64,000 nt of DNA. It comes from Brevibacterium sp. ZH18 (GTDB lineage: Bacteria; Actinomycetota; Actinomycetes; Actinomycetales; Brevibacteriaceae). A program made the position numbers and the translations under genes. The notes below the pieces were generated by a model. It was not told where the DNA came from. It did not search any database and was given only the letters and a program-made list of their open reading frames with translations. Positions 27,517-35,242 of the stretch are shown here, one piece after another. The stretch is from NCBI RefSeq assembly GCF_022748595.1, contig NZ_JALDSX010000014.1, positions 1-64,000 on the forward strand, given 5' to 3'. Numbering within the stretch: the stretch's first letter is position 1; every line of letters begins with the position of its first letter.

Positions 27517-28644
27517 TCAGGGGGAGAGCAGCCCGATGTCGATGATCACGCCGCGAGGGAAGGTGCCCAGATCGCCGTCTGCCCACTGCCACTTCGTCGA
27601 TGCGCTCAGGTCCTCGGCATAGAGCGCTGTGTGCATGCGTTCGACGAGGGACCCGAGACCGACCATCGCTTCGAGCAGCGGCGGGCCGTCGGACTGCGCG
27701 GTCGCGGGGGAGTGAGAAGGGCTCATCGTGATCCTCGAGCCCGAGCCCTCGATGCGCATCCGCCAGGCGCCGTGCCCGGGGGTGCGGGAGTGCCCGGCTC
27801 GTACGACCCGGATCGCGCGGGAGACGCGCTCGAGGATGTCGTCGCCGTTGTCACCGGCTGCGGCTCGACCGGGCAGCTCGGTGACGCCGAGGCCCCGCTG
27901 GATCGCCTCGACGTGGCCGAAGCGGAACCAGTCCTCGACGATGTCGCGGTTGAGCACCTTCGCCCCGTCCCGACCGTTGTTCAGATACCCGCCGGCGCCC
28001 CGGACGAGCGCCATCGGCAGTCCGCGGGAGGAGCCTTTGACCAGGTCGGCGGCGGCGGCGATCTCATCGGCGACTGCACGCACGGTCACCGACTGCACCC
28101 GACCGTCGTCGTCGGGCTTGCCGCGCTGATCGTCAAGACCGGAGAATCCGGAGAGTCCGAGCGCGAAGTCGCCGACGCCGACCCGCCAAGGACGTGAGGT
28201 CGTGTCGGAGATGACGACGCCGATGCGCACGGAGAACGCCTGCTCGACTAAGGCGCGGAGGCCGTCGGCCGAGCGGTCGCTGTCGTGAGGATGGAGGACG
28301 ACGGCGCCGCGGGAGTTCGACTGGTCGAGGCCTGCCGCCGCCTGGACGGTGCCGGAGTGTGTGCGCACGACTTGGACCGTGGTGCCCGAGGCATAGGTCC
28401 GCTCGGCAACTAGGTGGGCCGAGGAGTCCTTGACTAGGTCCTCGAACTCGGCTCTGTCGGCCACGCTGCACAGTCGCCCCTCGGCCTTCGACACGACCTT
28501 CGAGGCGATGACGAGGATGTCGCCGTCTTTGAGGTCAATCCGATTGCGACGCAGCGCATTGATCAGGATCGCGGCGAGGTCGGAACCGGCAGTGATGTCC
28601 TCGTCGACTGGTGGGGCGTAGACGGTGAGGAGGCGGTCGTTCAT
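27517..28644 (-). CDS. cofE: Coenzyme F420-0:L-glutamate ligase (CofE-like)
   Basis: 375 residues from ATG 28644. The CofE fold adds glutamate to F420-0 using GTP. Family segments are D-G-D-I-L-V-I-A-S-K-V-V-S-K-A-E-G-R, V-V-I-S-D-T-T-S-R-P-W-R-V-G and Q-R-G-K-P-D-D-D-G-R. Mycobacterial FbiB adds a C-terminal nitroreductase-like domain of about 200 residues. Here only ~110 residues follow, ending G-V-I-I-D-I-G, which may be a shortened remnant. No other F420 gene is in the window. GGAG 7 nt upstream supports the start. The gene overlaps a small ORF by ATGA. Confidence 0.78.
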   Translation of the reverse strand: MNDRLLTVYAPPVDEDITAGSDLAAILINALRRNRIDLKDGDILVIASKVVSKAEGRLCSVADRAEFEDLVKDSSAHLVAERTYASGTTVQVVRTHSGTVQAAAGLDQSNSRGAVVLHPHDSDRSADGLRALVEQAFSVRIGVVISDTTSRPWRVGVGDFALGLSGFSGLDDQRGKPDDDGRVQSVTVRAVADEIAAAADLVKGSSRGLPMALVRGAGGYLNNGRDGAKVLNRDIVEDWFRFGHVEAIQRGLGVTELPGRAAAGDNGDDILERVSRAIRVVRAGHSRTPGHGAWRMRIEGSGSRITMSPSHSPATAQSDGPPLLEAMVGLGSLVERMHTALYAEDLSASTKWQWADGDLGTFPRGVIIDIGLLSP

Positions 28645-28832
28645 CGTCTGCTCCGTCTCATTCGCGAATTCGCGGCGGGCATCCCCGGCAGCGCATCGAG
28701 CGCCGATGGCAGCGCACCGGCGTCCGGTGTCGGATCCCCCTGCCGTGAGTCGGGGGAGAGGCGCCCCTGTGGTCCGGTTTCGAGGGACGAAAGCGGCGTT
28801 CGGGCCTTCTCGGCAGGTGATTCGACTCTCAT
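28641..28832 (-). CDS. Possible small ORF coupled to cofE
   Basis: A 63-codon frame from ATG 28832 whose TGA overlaps the cofE ATG by 4 nt, the same coupling seen between many real pairs here. GATTAT lies 6 nt before its ATG with spacer GGAGGG, matching the leaderless pattern. The predicted protein is Pro/Ser/Asp-rich and ends R-M-R-R-S-R-R, with no recognisable domain. Third-position GC is lower than in the confident genes. It may be a small protein or a leader peptide controlling cofE. Confidence 0.4.
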   Translation of the reverse strand: MRVESPAEKARTPLSSLETGPQGRLSPDSRQGDPTPDAGALPSALDALPGMPAANSRMRRSRR

Positions 28833-28838
28833 CCCTCC

Positions 28839-28844
28839 ATAATC
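28839..28844 (-). promoter_or_regulatory. Putative -10 for the small ORF and cofE
   Basis: On the minus strand GATTAT-GGAGGG-ATG. If this is the cofE promoter, the cofE mRNA begins at the small ORF. Confidence 0.35.
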
Positions 28845-29010
28845 CCACTGACCGTGAATCTTTTCGAAATTCTTCCACTGCGCCCAGCTGGCTACCACAG
28901 GTTGTGTCAATACTCGGGCTCAGTCGCTACATGTGGTGTCGATGGCGCGTGTGTATGTGAAAGTGTGTTCGATTAGTCTCCGGTAGCCCTCTGCAATACT
29001 CCACCAGGGC

Positions 29011-29040
29011 TTGACGAGGCGGTAATGACACGCGTGTAAT
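29011..29040 (+). promoter_or_regulatory. Putative promoter of the whiB operon
   Basis: TTGACG (29011-29016) and TGTAAT (29035-29040) are separated by 18 nt. The -10 overlaps the palindrome ACACGCGTGT. TATATCT a few bases on is an alternative -10. Confidence 0.4.
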
Positions 29041-29142
29041 TTATATCTAAAGGGGAACGCGCTTAGCACGAATTCTCGGATTCGACCGCACACCACGCTG
29101 ATATCCTCAGCACGAGCTTCGCGGCTGGAACCGCCCGGGGAG

Positions 29143-29162
29143 CCGGTCTTCATGAAGACCGG
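29143..29162. promoter_or_regulatory. Perfect 20-bp palindrome upstream of whiB
   Basis: CCGGTCTTCATGAAGACCGG equals its reverse complement and lies 72 nt before the whiB GTG. It may be an operator or, in the RNA, a compact hairpin. Confidence 0.5.
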
Positions 29163-29234
29163 AACACTCCTCGAACGGTACCGCAGATGATGCTCGCGGT
29201 GGTGGACGTGCTGAGCGTGAGAAAGGGGAAAACC

Positions 29235-29678
29235 GTGCAAAGCGCACAGAGCAAAAGGCAGGAACTGGAGGAGTACTCCGCTGTACCCGGAGTCACTTCT
29301 CGCAGGGCCGAAGACTGGTTCGTCGAACCTGGATCGCGCACACCCGATACACTGCCCGATCCATTGGCGATCGATCCGAACGATCTGACACCGCTGCCCA
29401 CGGACAACTCCGCAGTCTCACCGCTCTCGCTGCTCCTCGGAGCCGCCGGCGACGACGGAGAACTGTCCTGGCAGGACCAAGCGCTTTGCGCTCAGACAGA
29501 CCCGGAGGCATTCTTCCCTGAGAAGGGCGGATCGACTCGCGAGGCCAAACGCGTCTGCGCATCCTGCGATGTCCGCTCGGAATGCCTCGAGTACGCCTTG
29601 GCGAACGACGAGCGCTTCGGAATCTGGGGCGGAATGTCAGAACGCGAGCGTCGCCGACTCAAGAAACGAGTCGTGTGA
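29235..29678 (+). CDS. whiB: WhiB-family transcriptional regulator (WhiB2/WhmD-like)
   Basis: 147 residues from GTG 29235. The C-terminal Wbl domain binds a [4Fe-4S] cluster through Cys85, Cys108, Cys111 and Cys117 (C-X22-C-X2-C-X5-C), followed by G-I-W-G-G and a basic tail R-R-R-L-K-K-R. This WhiB2 subgroup controls septation and cell division in actinobacteria, usually with the housekeeping sigma factor. The ~75 N-terminal residues are an acidic/Pro-rich extension. AAAGGGG sits 6 nt before the GTG, so I prefer it to ATG 29187. The stop overlaps the next gene (GTGA). Confidence 0.9.
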   Translation: MQSAQSKRQELEEYSAVPGVTSRRAEDWFVEPGSRTPDTLPDPLAIDPNDLTPLPTDNSAVSPLSLLLGAAGDDGELSWQDQALCAQTDPEAFFPEKGGSTREAKRVCASCDVRSECLEYALANDERFGIWGGMSERERRRLKKRVV

Positions 29679-32600
29679 GATCTGCCGTCACTGTTGTCGT
29701 CACTTCCGGCGACGACTCCAGCCGGACTGAGCTCGAAACAGCTCTCCGCACGACCTACCCCGAGATCCCCATTGTGGATCTCGGGGGTCTTACCGTCACA
29801 GAAGCACTCGAGCTCCCAGCAGTCGCCGAGAGCACCCACATGTGGTTCCTCACTCCCGATTCCCGTCCCGAACCCGACTGCCTCGAGGAACTGCTCGATG
29901 CGATCGGCGCCACCGAATCAATCGCCGCCGTCGGTCCGAAGATCATGCACGGTGACCGCATCGTCTCCGCAGGCGTGACCACAACCGCCGCCGGCGCCCG
30001 GTTCAACCCCGTCGCCGACGGTGAGATCGACCAGGGCCAGCGAGACGGTCAGAGCGAGACGCTGGGCCTCGATCTGCCCGGGCTGCTCATCGCCACGACC
30101 GAACTCGAGAAGATCGGTGCGCCCTCGCGTGTCCTGGGTGTGGCCTACCGCGGTCTCGAATACTCCCGCAGGCTTCGTGACCTCGGCAAGCGAGTGGTCG
30201 CCGCCCCCGGTGCGAAGCTCTCGGTCTCCGCATCCACCGCGGACCAGCTCGGCTCCTCCCCGCTGCCTCCGATCTCGAAGTTCCAGATCAGGACCGAACA
30301 GCGCTACCGTCTCAGCCTCGCCCGTCCTGGCATCGTCGCACTCGTCTGTCTGCTCGCGCTGACCCAGCTGGGCAACGCACTCGCCGGTCTGCTGTCGAAC
30401 AACGTCAGGCCCGCCTCGTGGTACTTCTCCGCACTGTTCGGACTGGCCGCCGACGTCCGGACCACTGCTCGTCTGCGCCGCGCCAGCACCCGACGCAACC
30501 GCCTCGCTAAACGCACGACAACGGCTCACGTGGCCGCGCTCTACGCTGATCCCGACGAACTCGCAGTGCAGAGACGATCGATGAATTCCGCCGAGGAGAC
30601 TCGCCGCACCCGTGCAGAGCCGGGGACCGCAGCTGGTTCCGGCGCAGCCGATGAGACCGAGCTCAATCCCGTCGGCGACACCGAAGAGGCCATCGACTCG
30701 TTCTCCCGACTCGAGATCAGCGGCGGCTCCGGGGCCTTCCGCCACCCCTTGACCTACCTGCTGATTGCGGCAGCGGCGATGAGCGGATTCGTCTCCTTCG
30801 CACTCTTCGGTCCAGGCCACCTCGTCGGCGGAGCATTGGGCTCGACCGACGTGAAGTTCGGCGACCTCGTCGCCCGTCTGCTCAGTCAGCACCTCGACGT
30901 GTCCACAGGTGCCTCCGTCGTCGCCGACCCGTACCAGCTCGTGCTCGCGATCCTCAGCCTGCCGTTCTTCGGACATGTCGACATCATGGTGCGCAGCCTC
31001 ATCCTGGCAGCGCCCATCCCCGCTGTCATCGCCGCCTACAGCGCCGCCGGGACGATCGTCAGGACGAAGTGGGTCCGCGGATTCGCAGGACTGCTGTGGC
31101 TGGCCTCCCCGATCTTCATCACGGCGCTCTCCGACGGCCGCCTCGGCGTGATCCTCGTCTGGCTCGCCGCACCGCTGTTCGTCATCGCTTTGCGTCGCAG
31201 CCTGCACACCGGCTCGATCGCCGCCGCCGCGACCGCGGGGCTGCTGCTGTTCCTGATGATCGCGGGCGTTCCCGCGATGCTCGTCATCGGCATCATCATC
31301 ACCATCGCCCTTCTCGGCACCGGGCGGGGACCGCGCCATCTATGGCTGCTCGCCCCGACCCTCGTCCTGGCCTGGCCTTGGCTGTGGTCGCTCATTCGCG
31401 AACCCGGCGCCCTGCTCACCATGCCCGGGCAGACGGTGGCTCCGGCCGCCCCGCCGACCTATCTGCTCGCAGTCGGATTCCCCGAACCGATCGACATGTC
31501 GTGGCTGGCCGATCTTCTCGCCGCGATCGGTCTCAGCGGTGTGCAACCGGGCATCCTGCAGCTCTGGGTCCCGGTGCTCGTCCTGCCGATGCTCATCCTC
31601 GCGTTCCTCACCCTCATCGAGGCGCGCCTCAACCTCTCACGGCTGCTGTGGGCGGTCGGCCTCTACCTCGCCGGCCTCATCATCGCCACCGTGCAGATCC
31701 TCGTGCCCGCGCAGACCGGGCCGTTCAACCTCATCGGTTCGTACCCTGCAGCAGGCCTGACGCTGCTCAGCCTCGGTGCGATCATGCTCCTGACCCTCGG
31801 CGCCGACCGGACGACGTCCTCGGCGACGAACACACGACTTCCCATGAAATCCCTGGCGGCACTCGTTGCGATCGCCGCCGTGGGACTCATGATCGTCGGA
31901 GCAGGTCGGACGACCACCTCGGCGGACACCTTGACGACCCAGGAGCACGGCACGGTCCCGGCCTTGGCCGCCGATCGCGCGAGCGGGGATTCGCAGGCGC
32001 GGACCCTGCGCCTCGACGATGTCGACGGCCAAGTGCTGGCCACACTCATCTCGAGCGACGACGGCACCGTCATCGGCACCTCGACGATCAGATCCGCCGA
32101 GGCGGTCGGAGGCTGGCCATGGGAACGTCGCCCTCTGCCGATCGGTGAGGACCAGGTCCTCGTGGCGCAGGCTGCCGCCGCGTTGTCGGCCGATGACTCC
32201 GGAGACGTGCGCGACCTTCTGGGCCGCCTCGGGGTCGACTTCGTCCTGGCCGAGAACGGTGCGAAGGATCTGACGAACGCCGTGGCCGCCGCCGACGGTC
32301 TTGTCCAGGTCGGTCCCACCGAATCCGGCCAGCTGTGGCGGGTGGACACGCCGTACAGCGGACGCTTCCTCGTCGAAGAGCCGGACGGCACGCTGAGCAC
32401 CGCTCCGGTCGACGGCACCACCGTCGAGGTTGCTCCCGGTGAAGACGGCCGCAAGCTCATCGTCGCCGAGGGCAAAGGCACAGTGAAGGCCGAGATCGAC
32501 GGGCAGGAACTGCCCGCACCGAAGGGTGCAGGCAGCGACTGGGCGGCCGAATTCTCCTTGCCGACTGCAGGCGGTCAGGTCGAACTGAGCACCGGTTCGC

Positions 32601-32950
32601 CGCTGTTCGCCCCTGCCGTCATCATCGGCTGGATCCTCGGTGTGTTCTGCCTCATCGTGGCGATTCCGTTCGGCACCCAGCGACAGACGGATCCGCGTAC
32701 GCGCACTGTGCGGCCAAAGCGCGAGTCTGCACGGCGCCCCGCTGACGACTCGGCCGCGGCAACGTCGACGACGAGCGCTGAATCGGCGACAGGTGCGAAG
32801 GGTGACGCCACAGTGAACAACGATGGCAAAGGTCAGGACACAGCCCGGGCGAAGGCTGCAAAGAAGAAGCAGTCTGTGCAGAAGCAGTCTGTGCAGAAGC
32901 CGTCGGGCACGGGCGACGGTCCGGGCGAGGCAGTGGAGGCGAAGCCATGA
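29675..32950 (+). CDS. Large glycosyltransferase 2-like/polytopic membrane protein
   Basis: 1091 residues from GTG 29675. Residues 1 to about 210 look like a divergent family 2 glycosyltransferase. The usual D-x-D region is P-D-S-R-P-E-P-D and the upstream Asp pair is absent, so activity is uncertain. About 12-14 hydrophobic segments follow between 225 and 760, then an extracytoplasmic domain (about 770-985), one more membrane segment, and a Lys/Ala/Gln tail with K-Q-S-V-Q repeats. It is coupled by overlaps to whiB upstream and DUF5719 downstream, suggesting one envelope unit. It probably moves or adds sugars at the membrane. Confidence 0.75.
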   Translation: MRSAVTVVVTSGDDSSRTELETALRTTYPEIPIVDLGGLTVTEALELPAVAESTHMWFLTPDSRPEPDCLEELLDAIGATESIAAVGPKIMHGDRIVSAGVTTTAAGARFNPVADGEIDQGQRDGQSETLGLDLPGLLIATTELEKIGAPSRVLGVAYRGLEYSRRLRDLGKRVVAAPGAKLSVSASTADQLGSSPLPPISKFQIRTEQRYRLSLARPGIVALVCLLALTQLGNALAGLLSNNVRPASWYFSALFGLAADVRTTARLRRASTRRNRLAKRTTTAHVAALYADPDELAVQRRSMNSAEETRRTRAEPGTAAGSGAADETELNPVGDTEEAIDSFSRLEISGGSGAFRHPLTYLLIAAAAMSGFVSFALFGPGHLVGGALGSTDVKFGDLVARLLSQHLDVSTGASVVADPYQLVLAILSLPFFGHVDIMVRSLILAAPIPAVIAAYSAAGTIVRTKWVRGFAGLLWLASPIFITALSDGRLGVILVWLAAPLFVIALRRSLHTGSIAAAATAGLLLFLMIAGVPAMLVIGIIITIALLGTGRGPRHLWLLAPTLVLAWPWLWSLIREPGALLTMPGQTVAPAAPPTYLLAVGFPEPIDMSWLADLLAAIGLSGVQPGILQLWVPVLVLPMLILAFLTLIEARLNLSRLLWAVGLYLAGLIIATVQILVPAQTGPFNLIGSYPAAGLTLLSLGAIMLLTLGADRTTSSATNTRLPMKSLAALVAIAAVGLMIVGAGRTTTSADTLTTQEHGTVPALAADRASGDSQARTLRLDDVDGQVLATLISSDDGTVIGTSTIRSAEAVGGWPWERRPLPIGEDQVLVAQAAAALSADDSGDVRDLLGRLGVDFVLAENGAKDLTNAVAAADGLVQVGPTESGQLWRVDTPYSGRFLVEEPDGTLSTAPVDGTTVEVAPGEDGRKLIVAEGKGTVKAEIDGQELPAPKGAGSDWAAEFSLPTAGGQVELSTGSPLFAPAVIIGWILGVFCLIVAIPFGTQRQTDPRTRTVRPKRESARRPADDSAAATSTTSAESATGAKGDATVNNDGKGQDTARAKAAKKKQSVQKQSVQKPSGTGDGPGEAVEAKP

Positions 32951-34404
32951 AACACATGCGAAGCATCGCGACCTTCGCGGCGATCGCTGTGCCCGGAGTG
33001 CTCGTGGCCACGACGTCGTTCCTGACGCCGCTGACGCCGGGCACGCTCGACCGCAGCCCCGAACAGGTTCGCATGCCCACAGCCGACACACGCGTCGTCT
33101 GCCCGGGTCCGCTCCTGACCGATGCCGAGGCCGAAGGCACGGACGCGGAGTTCGTCGACGACTCCAACGTCTCGACTCGGGTCGTCTCTGCCTCTGCGCC
33201 GATCAGCGCGGCCGACGGTTCGGTCTCAGCGGCCCGCCTCCAGGTCGCCGACCTCGGCGGCTCTGCGAACTTCGACAACCCGGCCTCCGACGGCTTCGTC
33301 TCCGGCGACGATTCGATCGCGGCGACCAAGCTCATCACCGGCTTCGCCCGACCCGGCGCACCGGCGCTGACGACGGGACTCGAGACGGTCGAGGGCACCT
33401 CCGGTGACCTCACCGGTCTTGCGACCCTGACCTGCGGGCAGGCCTCGAGTTCGTTCCGGATCCTCGCCGGCTCCGGGTCGACAGGGTCGAACTCGCAGCT
33501 GCTGCTGAGCAATCCCGGCGATGTTCCCGTCCAGGCGAAGGTCGCCATCATGACCCCCTCCGGACAGCGCGCCGAACCCACGGAAGTCAGCATCAAGGCG
33601 GGAGCCCAACGCGCTGTGCGCCTGGGTGGCCTTGCCGCCGGCGCCGACGCCCTGGGCATCGACGTCACCGTCGACGGGGGAGTCGTCGCCGGCTCCGTGC
33701 AGGAGACGGTGCTCGACGGGCTCACACCGAAGGGCATCGACCTCGCCACCAGCGGGGCCGACGCCGACAGGCAGCAGGTCATCACCGGACTCAACGGCAA
33801 GGACGTGCGACTGCGCGTGGCCAACCCGAACGACGACCTCGCCGACGTCTCGATCAAGGCCTATGGTCCGGACGGCGAAACTGACATCCCGCGCTCGTCG
33901 ATGTCCGTCGTAGGACGCGGTGTTGCCGAGGCCGACCTGGGCGACCTCAACGCCACGAGCGTCGTGCTCGACTCCGACAGTGCAATTCAGGCCAGCGCCT
34001 TCATCGGCCAGGACGGGAAAGGCGGAGGAGGAGACTTCGGCAGCATCTCGGCCACGGACTCTCTGGCGGATTCCCAGCTCATGGCCCTGCCGCGCACAGG
34101 CACGGGTAAGGTCTACCTCTCGCCGGGACAGGGCACAGTCCAGGTCCGCGCCATGCTCGACGACGGTTCGCTCACCGACCCGCAGTCGATCGACCTCAAC
34201 CCCACCGGCACCACCGAGTTCAGTCCCGCGGAGATCTCCAGTGAGGCGGTTCGCGCCGTGGTCCTCAGCGGCGAGAACGCCTCCGGATCACAGGCGAATG
34301 GTGTCCACGCCACTCTCGTGGTCACGACCGAGGACGGGGTCTCCGCAGTCATGCCCGCTCCGGCACCTGCCGGTGTCGCCTACCGCGACATCCGTCTGGG
34401 CTAG
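32947..34404 (+). CDS. DUF5719 family exported protein
   Basis: 485 residues. A hydrophobic N-terminal segment (about 6-28) serves as signal anchor or signal peptide. The rest is beta-rich and Gly/Ala/Asp/Val-rich with two Cys at about 51 and 165. The family is actinobacterial, of unknown function and regularly found after the large glycosyltransferase, with which it shares an ATGA overlap. Probably an extracytoplasmic accessory to that protein. Confidence 0.7.
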   Translation: MKHMRSIATFAAIAVPGVLVATTSFLTPLTPGTLDRSPEQVRMPTADTRVVCPGPLLTDAEAEGTDAEFVDDSNVSTRVVSASAPISAADGSVSAARLQVADLGGSANFDNPASDGFVSGDDSIAATKLITGFARPGAPALTTGLETVEGTSGDLTGLATLTCGQASSSFRILAGSGSTGSNSQLLLSNPGDVPVQAKVAIMTPSGQRAEPTEVSIKAGAQRAVRLGGLAAGADALGIDVTVDGGVVAGSVQETVLDGLTPKGIDLATSGADADRQQVITGLNGKDVRLRVANPNDDLADVSIKAYGPDGETDIPRSSMSVVGRGVAEADLGDLNATSVVLDSDSAIQASAFIGQDGKGGGGDFGSISATDSLADSQLMALPRTGTGKVYLSPGQGTVQVRAMLDDGSLTDPQSIDLNPTGTTEFSPAEISSEAVRAVVLSGENASGSQANGVHATLVVTTEDGVSAVMPAPAPAGVAYRDIRLG

Positions 34405-34419
34405 GGGCGCGCCCGACGG

Positions 34420-34782
34420 TCAGGAATGCCGCAGGATCTCGACCTGATCGGCGACCACCTCGGCGATGAGGTCATCTCTCTGTCCGCTCGTGGCGTGGTA
34501 TTCGATGACTCGTCGGTAGAGGACGATGTGCGTGGGCCGCGCAGCGGTCGCGGGGAACACCCGACCGAAGGCCGGCTCCGTCGAACTCGCCGGCGGGACA
34601 GCATCAACGGCGAGGACCACCTCGGCGAGCAGGGCTGGTTCCTTCGCCCGAAAACGAGCGAACTCCTCGGCCGCGACACGGGCGAAGCTGTCGCTGCGCC
34701 GTTGTCGGGCGGGGACATCGGCCAAGAAGAGTGGGGACCGCAGACCGCGGCCGTGCCGATTTCGATGACGCCTGGTGCTCAT
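34420..34782 (-). CDS. Zincin-like metallopeptidase family protein lacking HExxH
   Basis: 120 residues. It resembles the actinobacterial branch of the zincin_1 family (Rv3259-like): R-S-P-L-F near the N-terminus, V-P-P near the middle, G-R-V-F-P-A, I-V-L-Y-R-R and a final helix where active relatives have H-E-x-x-H. Here that helix reads L-I-A-E-V-V-A-D-Q-V, so no zinc site is present. ATG 34782 is chosen because upstream sequence is unlike the family and overlaps the divergent gene. Confidence 0.65.
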   Translation of the reverse strand: MSTRRHRNRHGRGLRSPLFLADVPARQRRSDSFARVAAEEFARFRAKEPALLAEVVLAVDAVPPASSTEPAFGRVFPATAARPTHIVLYRRVIEYHATSGQRDDLIAEVVADQVEILRHS

Positions 34783-34841
34783 GAATGAATATTGTACTGA
34801 CCATGCGGCCCCGGCTGCCGGGGACAGGCGGGGTCTGCGTG

Positions 34842-34847
34842 TAGAGT
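34842..34847 (+). promoter_or_regulatory. Putative leaderless -10 element of the DUF3499 gene
   Basis: TAGAGT, then TGTGGACT, then GTG 34856. The 8-nt spacer is slightly longer than at other genes. Confidence 0.4.
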
Positions 34848-34855
34848 TGTGGACT

Positions 34856-35242
34856 GTGTCAGCCGTGAGATTGTGTTCAAAAGTCAGCTGCTCGCGCAGT
34901 GCCGCCGCCACCATGACGTATGTGCACGCTGATGCCTGCGTGGTCATCGGTCCTCTGGCCAGGCGCGCCGAGCCGGGCGCCCATGACCTGTGCGCCGATC
35001 ATGCCGCCAGACTCACCCCGCCGGTGGGCTGGCAGCTCATCCGCATCGACAGTGGCCAGGCTCCTCCCGAGCGCACCCACGACGATCTGTTGGCGATCGC
35101 CGACGCCGTCCGCGAAGCCGCCGGTGGCCCCCGCGACAGCCGTCCTGCCGACGCGTCCTCCGGAACTGACGGAGTCTCCCGCTCCGACGGGTCGATGCCC
35201 GGCCGCAAGCACGGCCACCTGCGCATCATCGGCGACTCATGA
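34856..35242 (+). CDS. DUF3499 family protein
   Basis: 128 residues. The family (Rv3258c-like) is actinobacteria-specific. Its four-Cys/His layout is visible as L-C-S-K-V-S-C at the N-terminus and D-L-C-A-D-H-A-A-R-L-T-P-P-V-G-W further on, which could bind zinc. The C-terminal half is a variable Asp/Ser/Gly linker ending H-G-H-L-R-I-I. Function unknown. The stop overlaps the manB start by 4 nt. Confidence 0.8.
   Translation: MSAVRLCSKVSCSRSAAATMTYVHADACVVIGPLARRAEPGAHDLCADHAARLTPPVGWQLIRIDSGQAPPERTHDDLLAIADAVREAAGGPRDSRPADASSGTDGVSRSDGSMPGRKHGHLRIIGDS

Larger units (their letters stand above)
28833..29234. other. Divergent regulatory region between cofE and whiB
   Basis: About 400 bp without a supported gene. 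It contains the cofE-side -10, a plus-strand promoter candidate (29011-29040), GACACGCGTGT overlapping its -10, and a 20-bp perfect palindrome (29143-29162). The implied whiB leader is about 190 nt, long for this compact genome. Confidence 0.5.

Noticed and set aside
28663-28674. Palindrome CGCGAATTCGCG near the cofE start
   Set aside because: Perfect 12-bp palindrome, but inside a coding frame and with no context suggesting a regulatory site.
28645-28878. N-terminal extension of CofE to an upstream start
   Set aside because: The CofE family begins at M-N-D-R-L-L; the extension is Arg/Cys-rich and overlaps the better supported small ORF.
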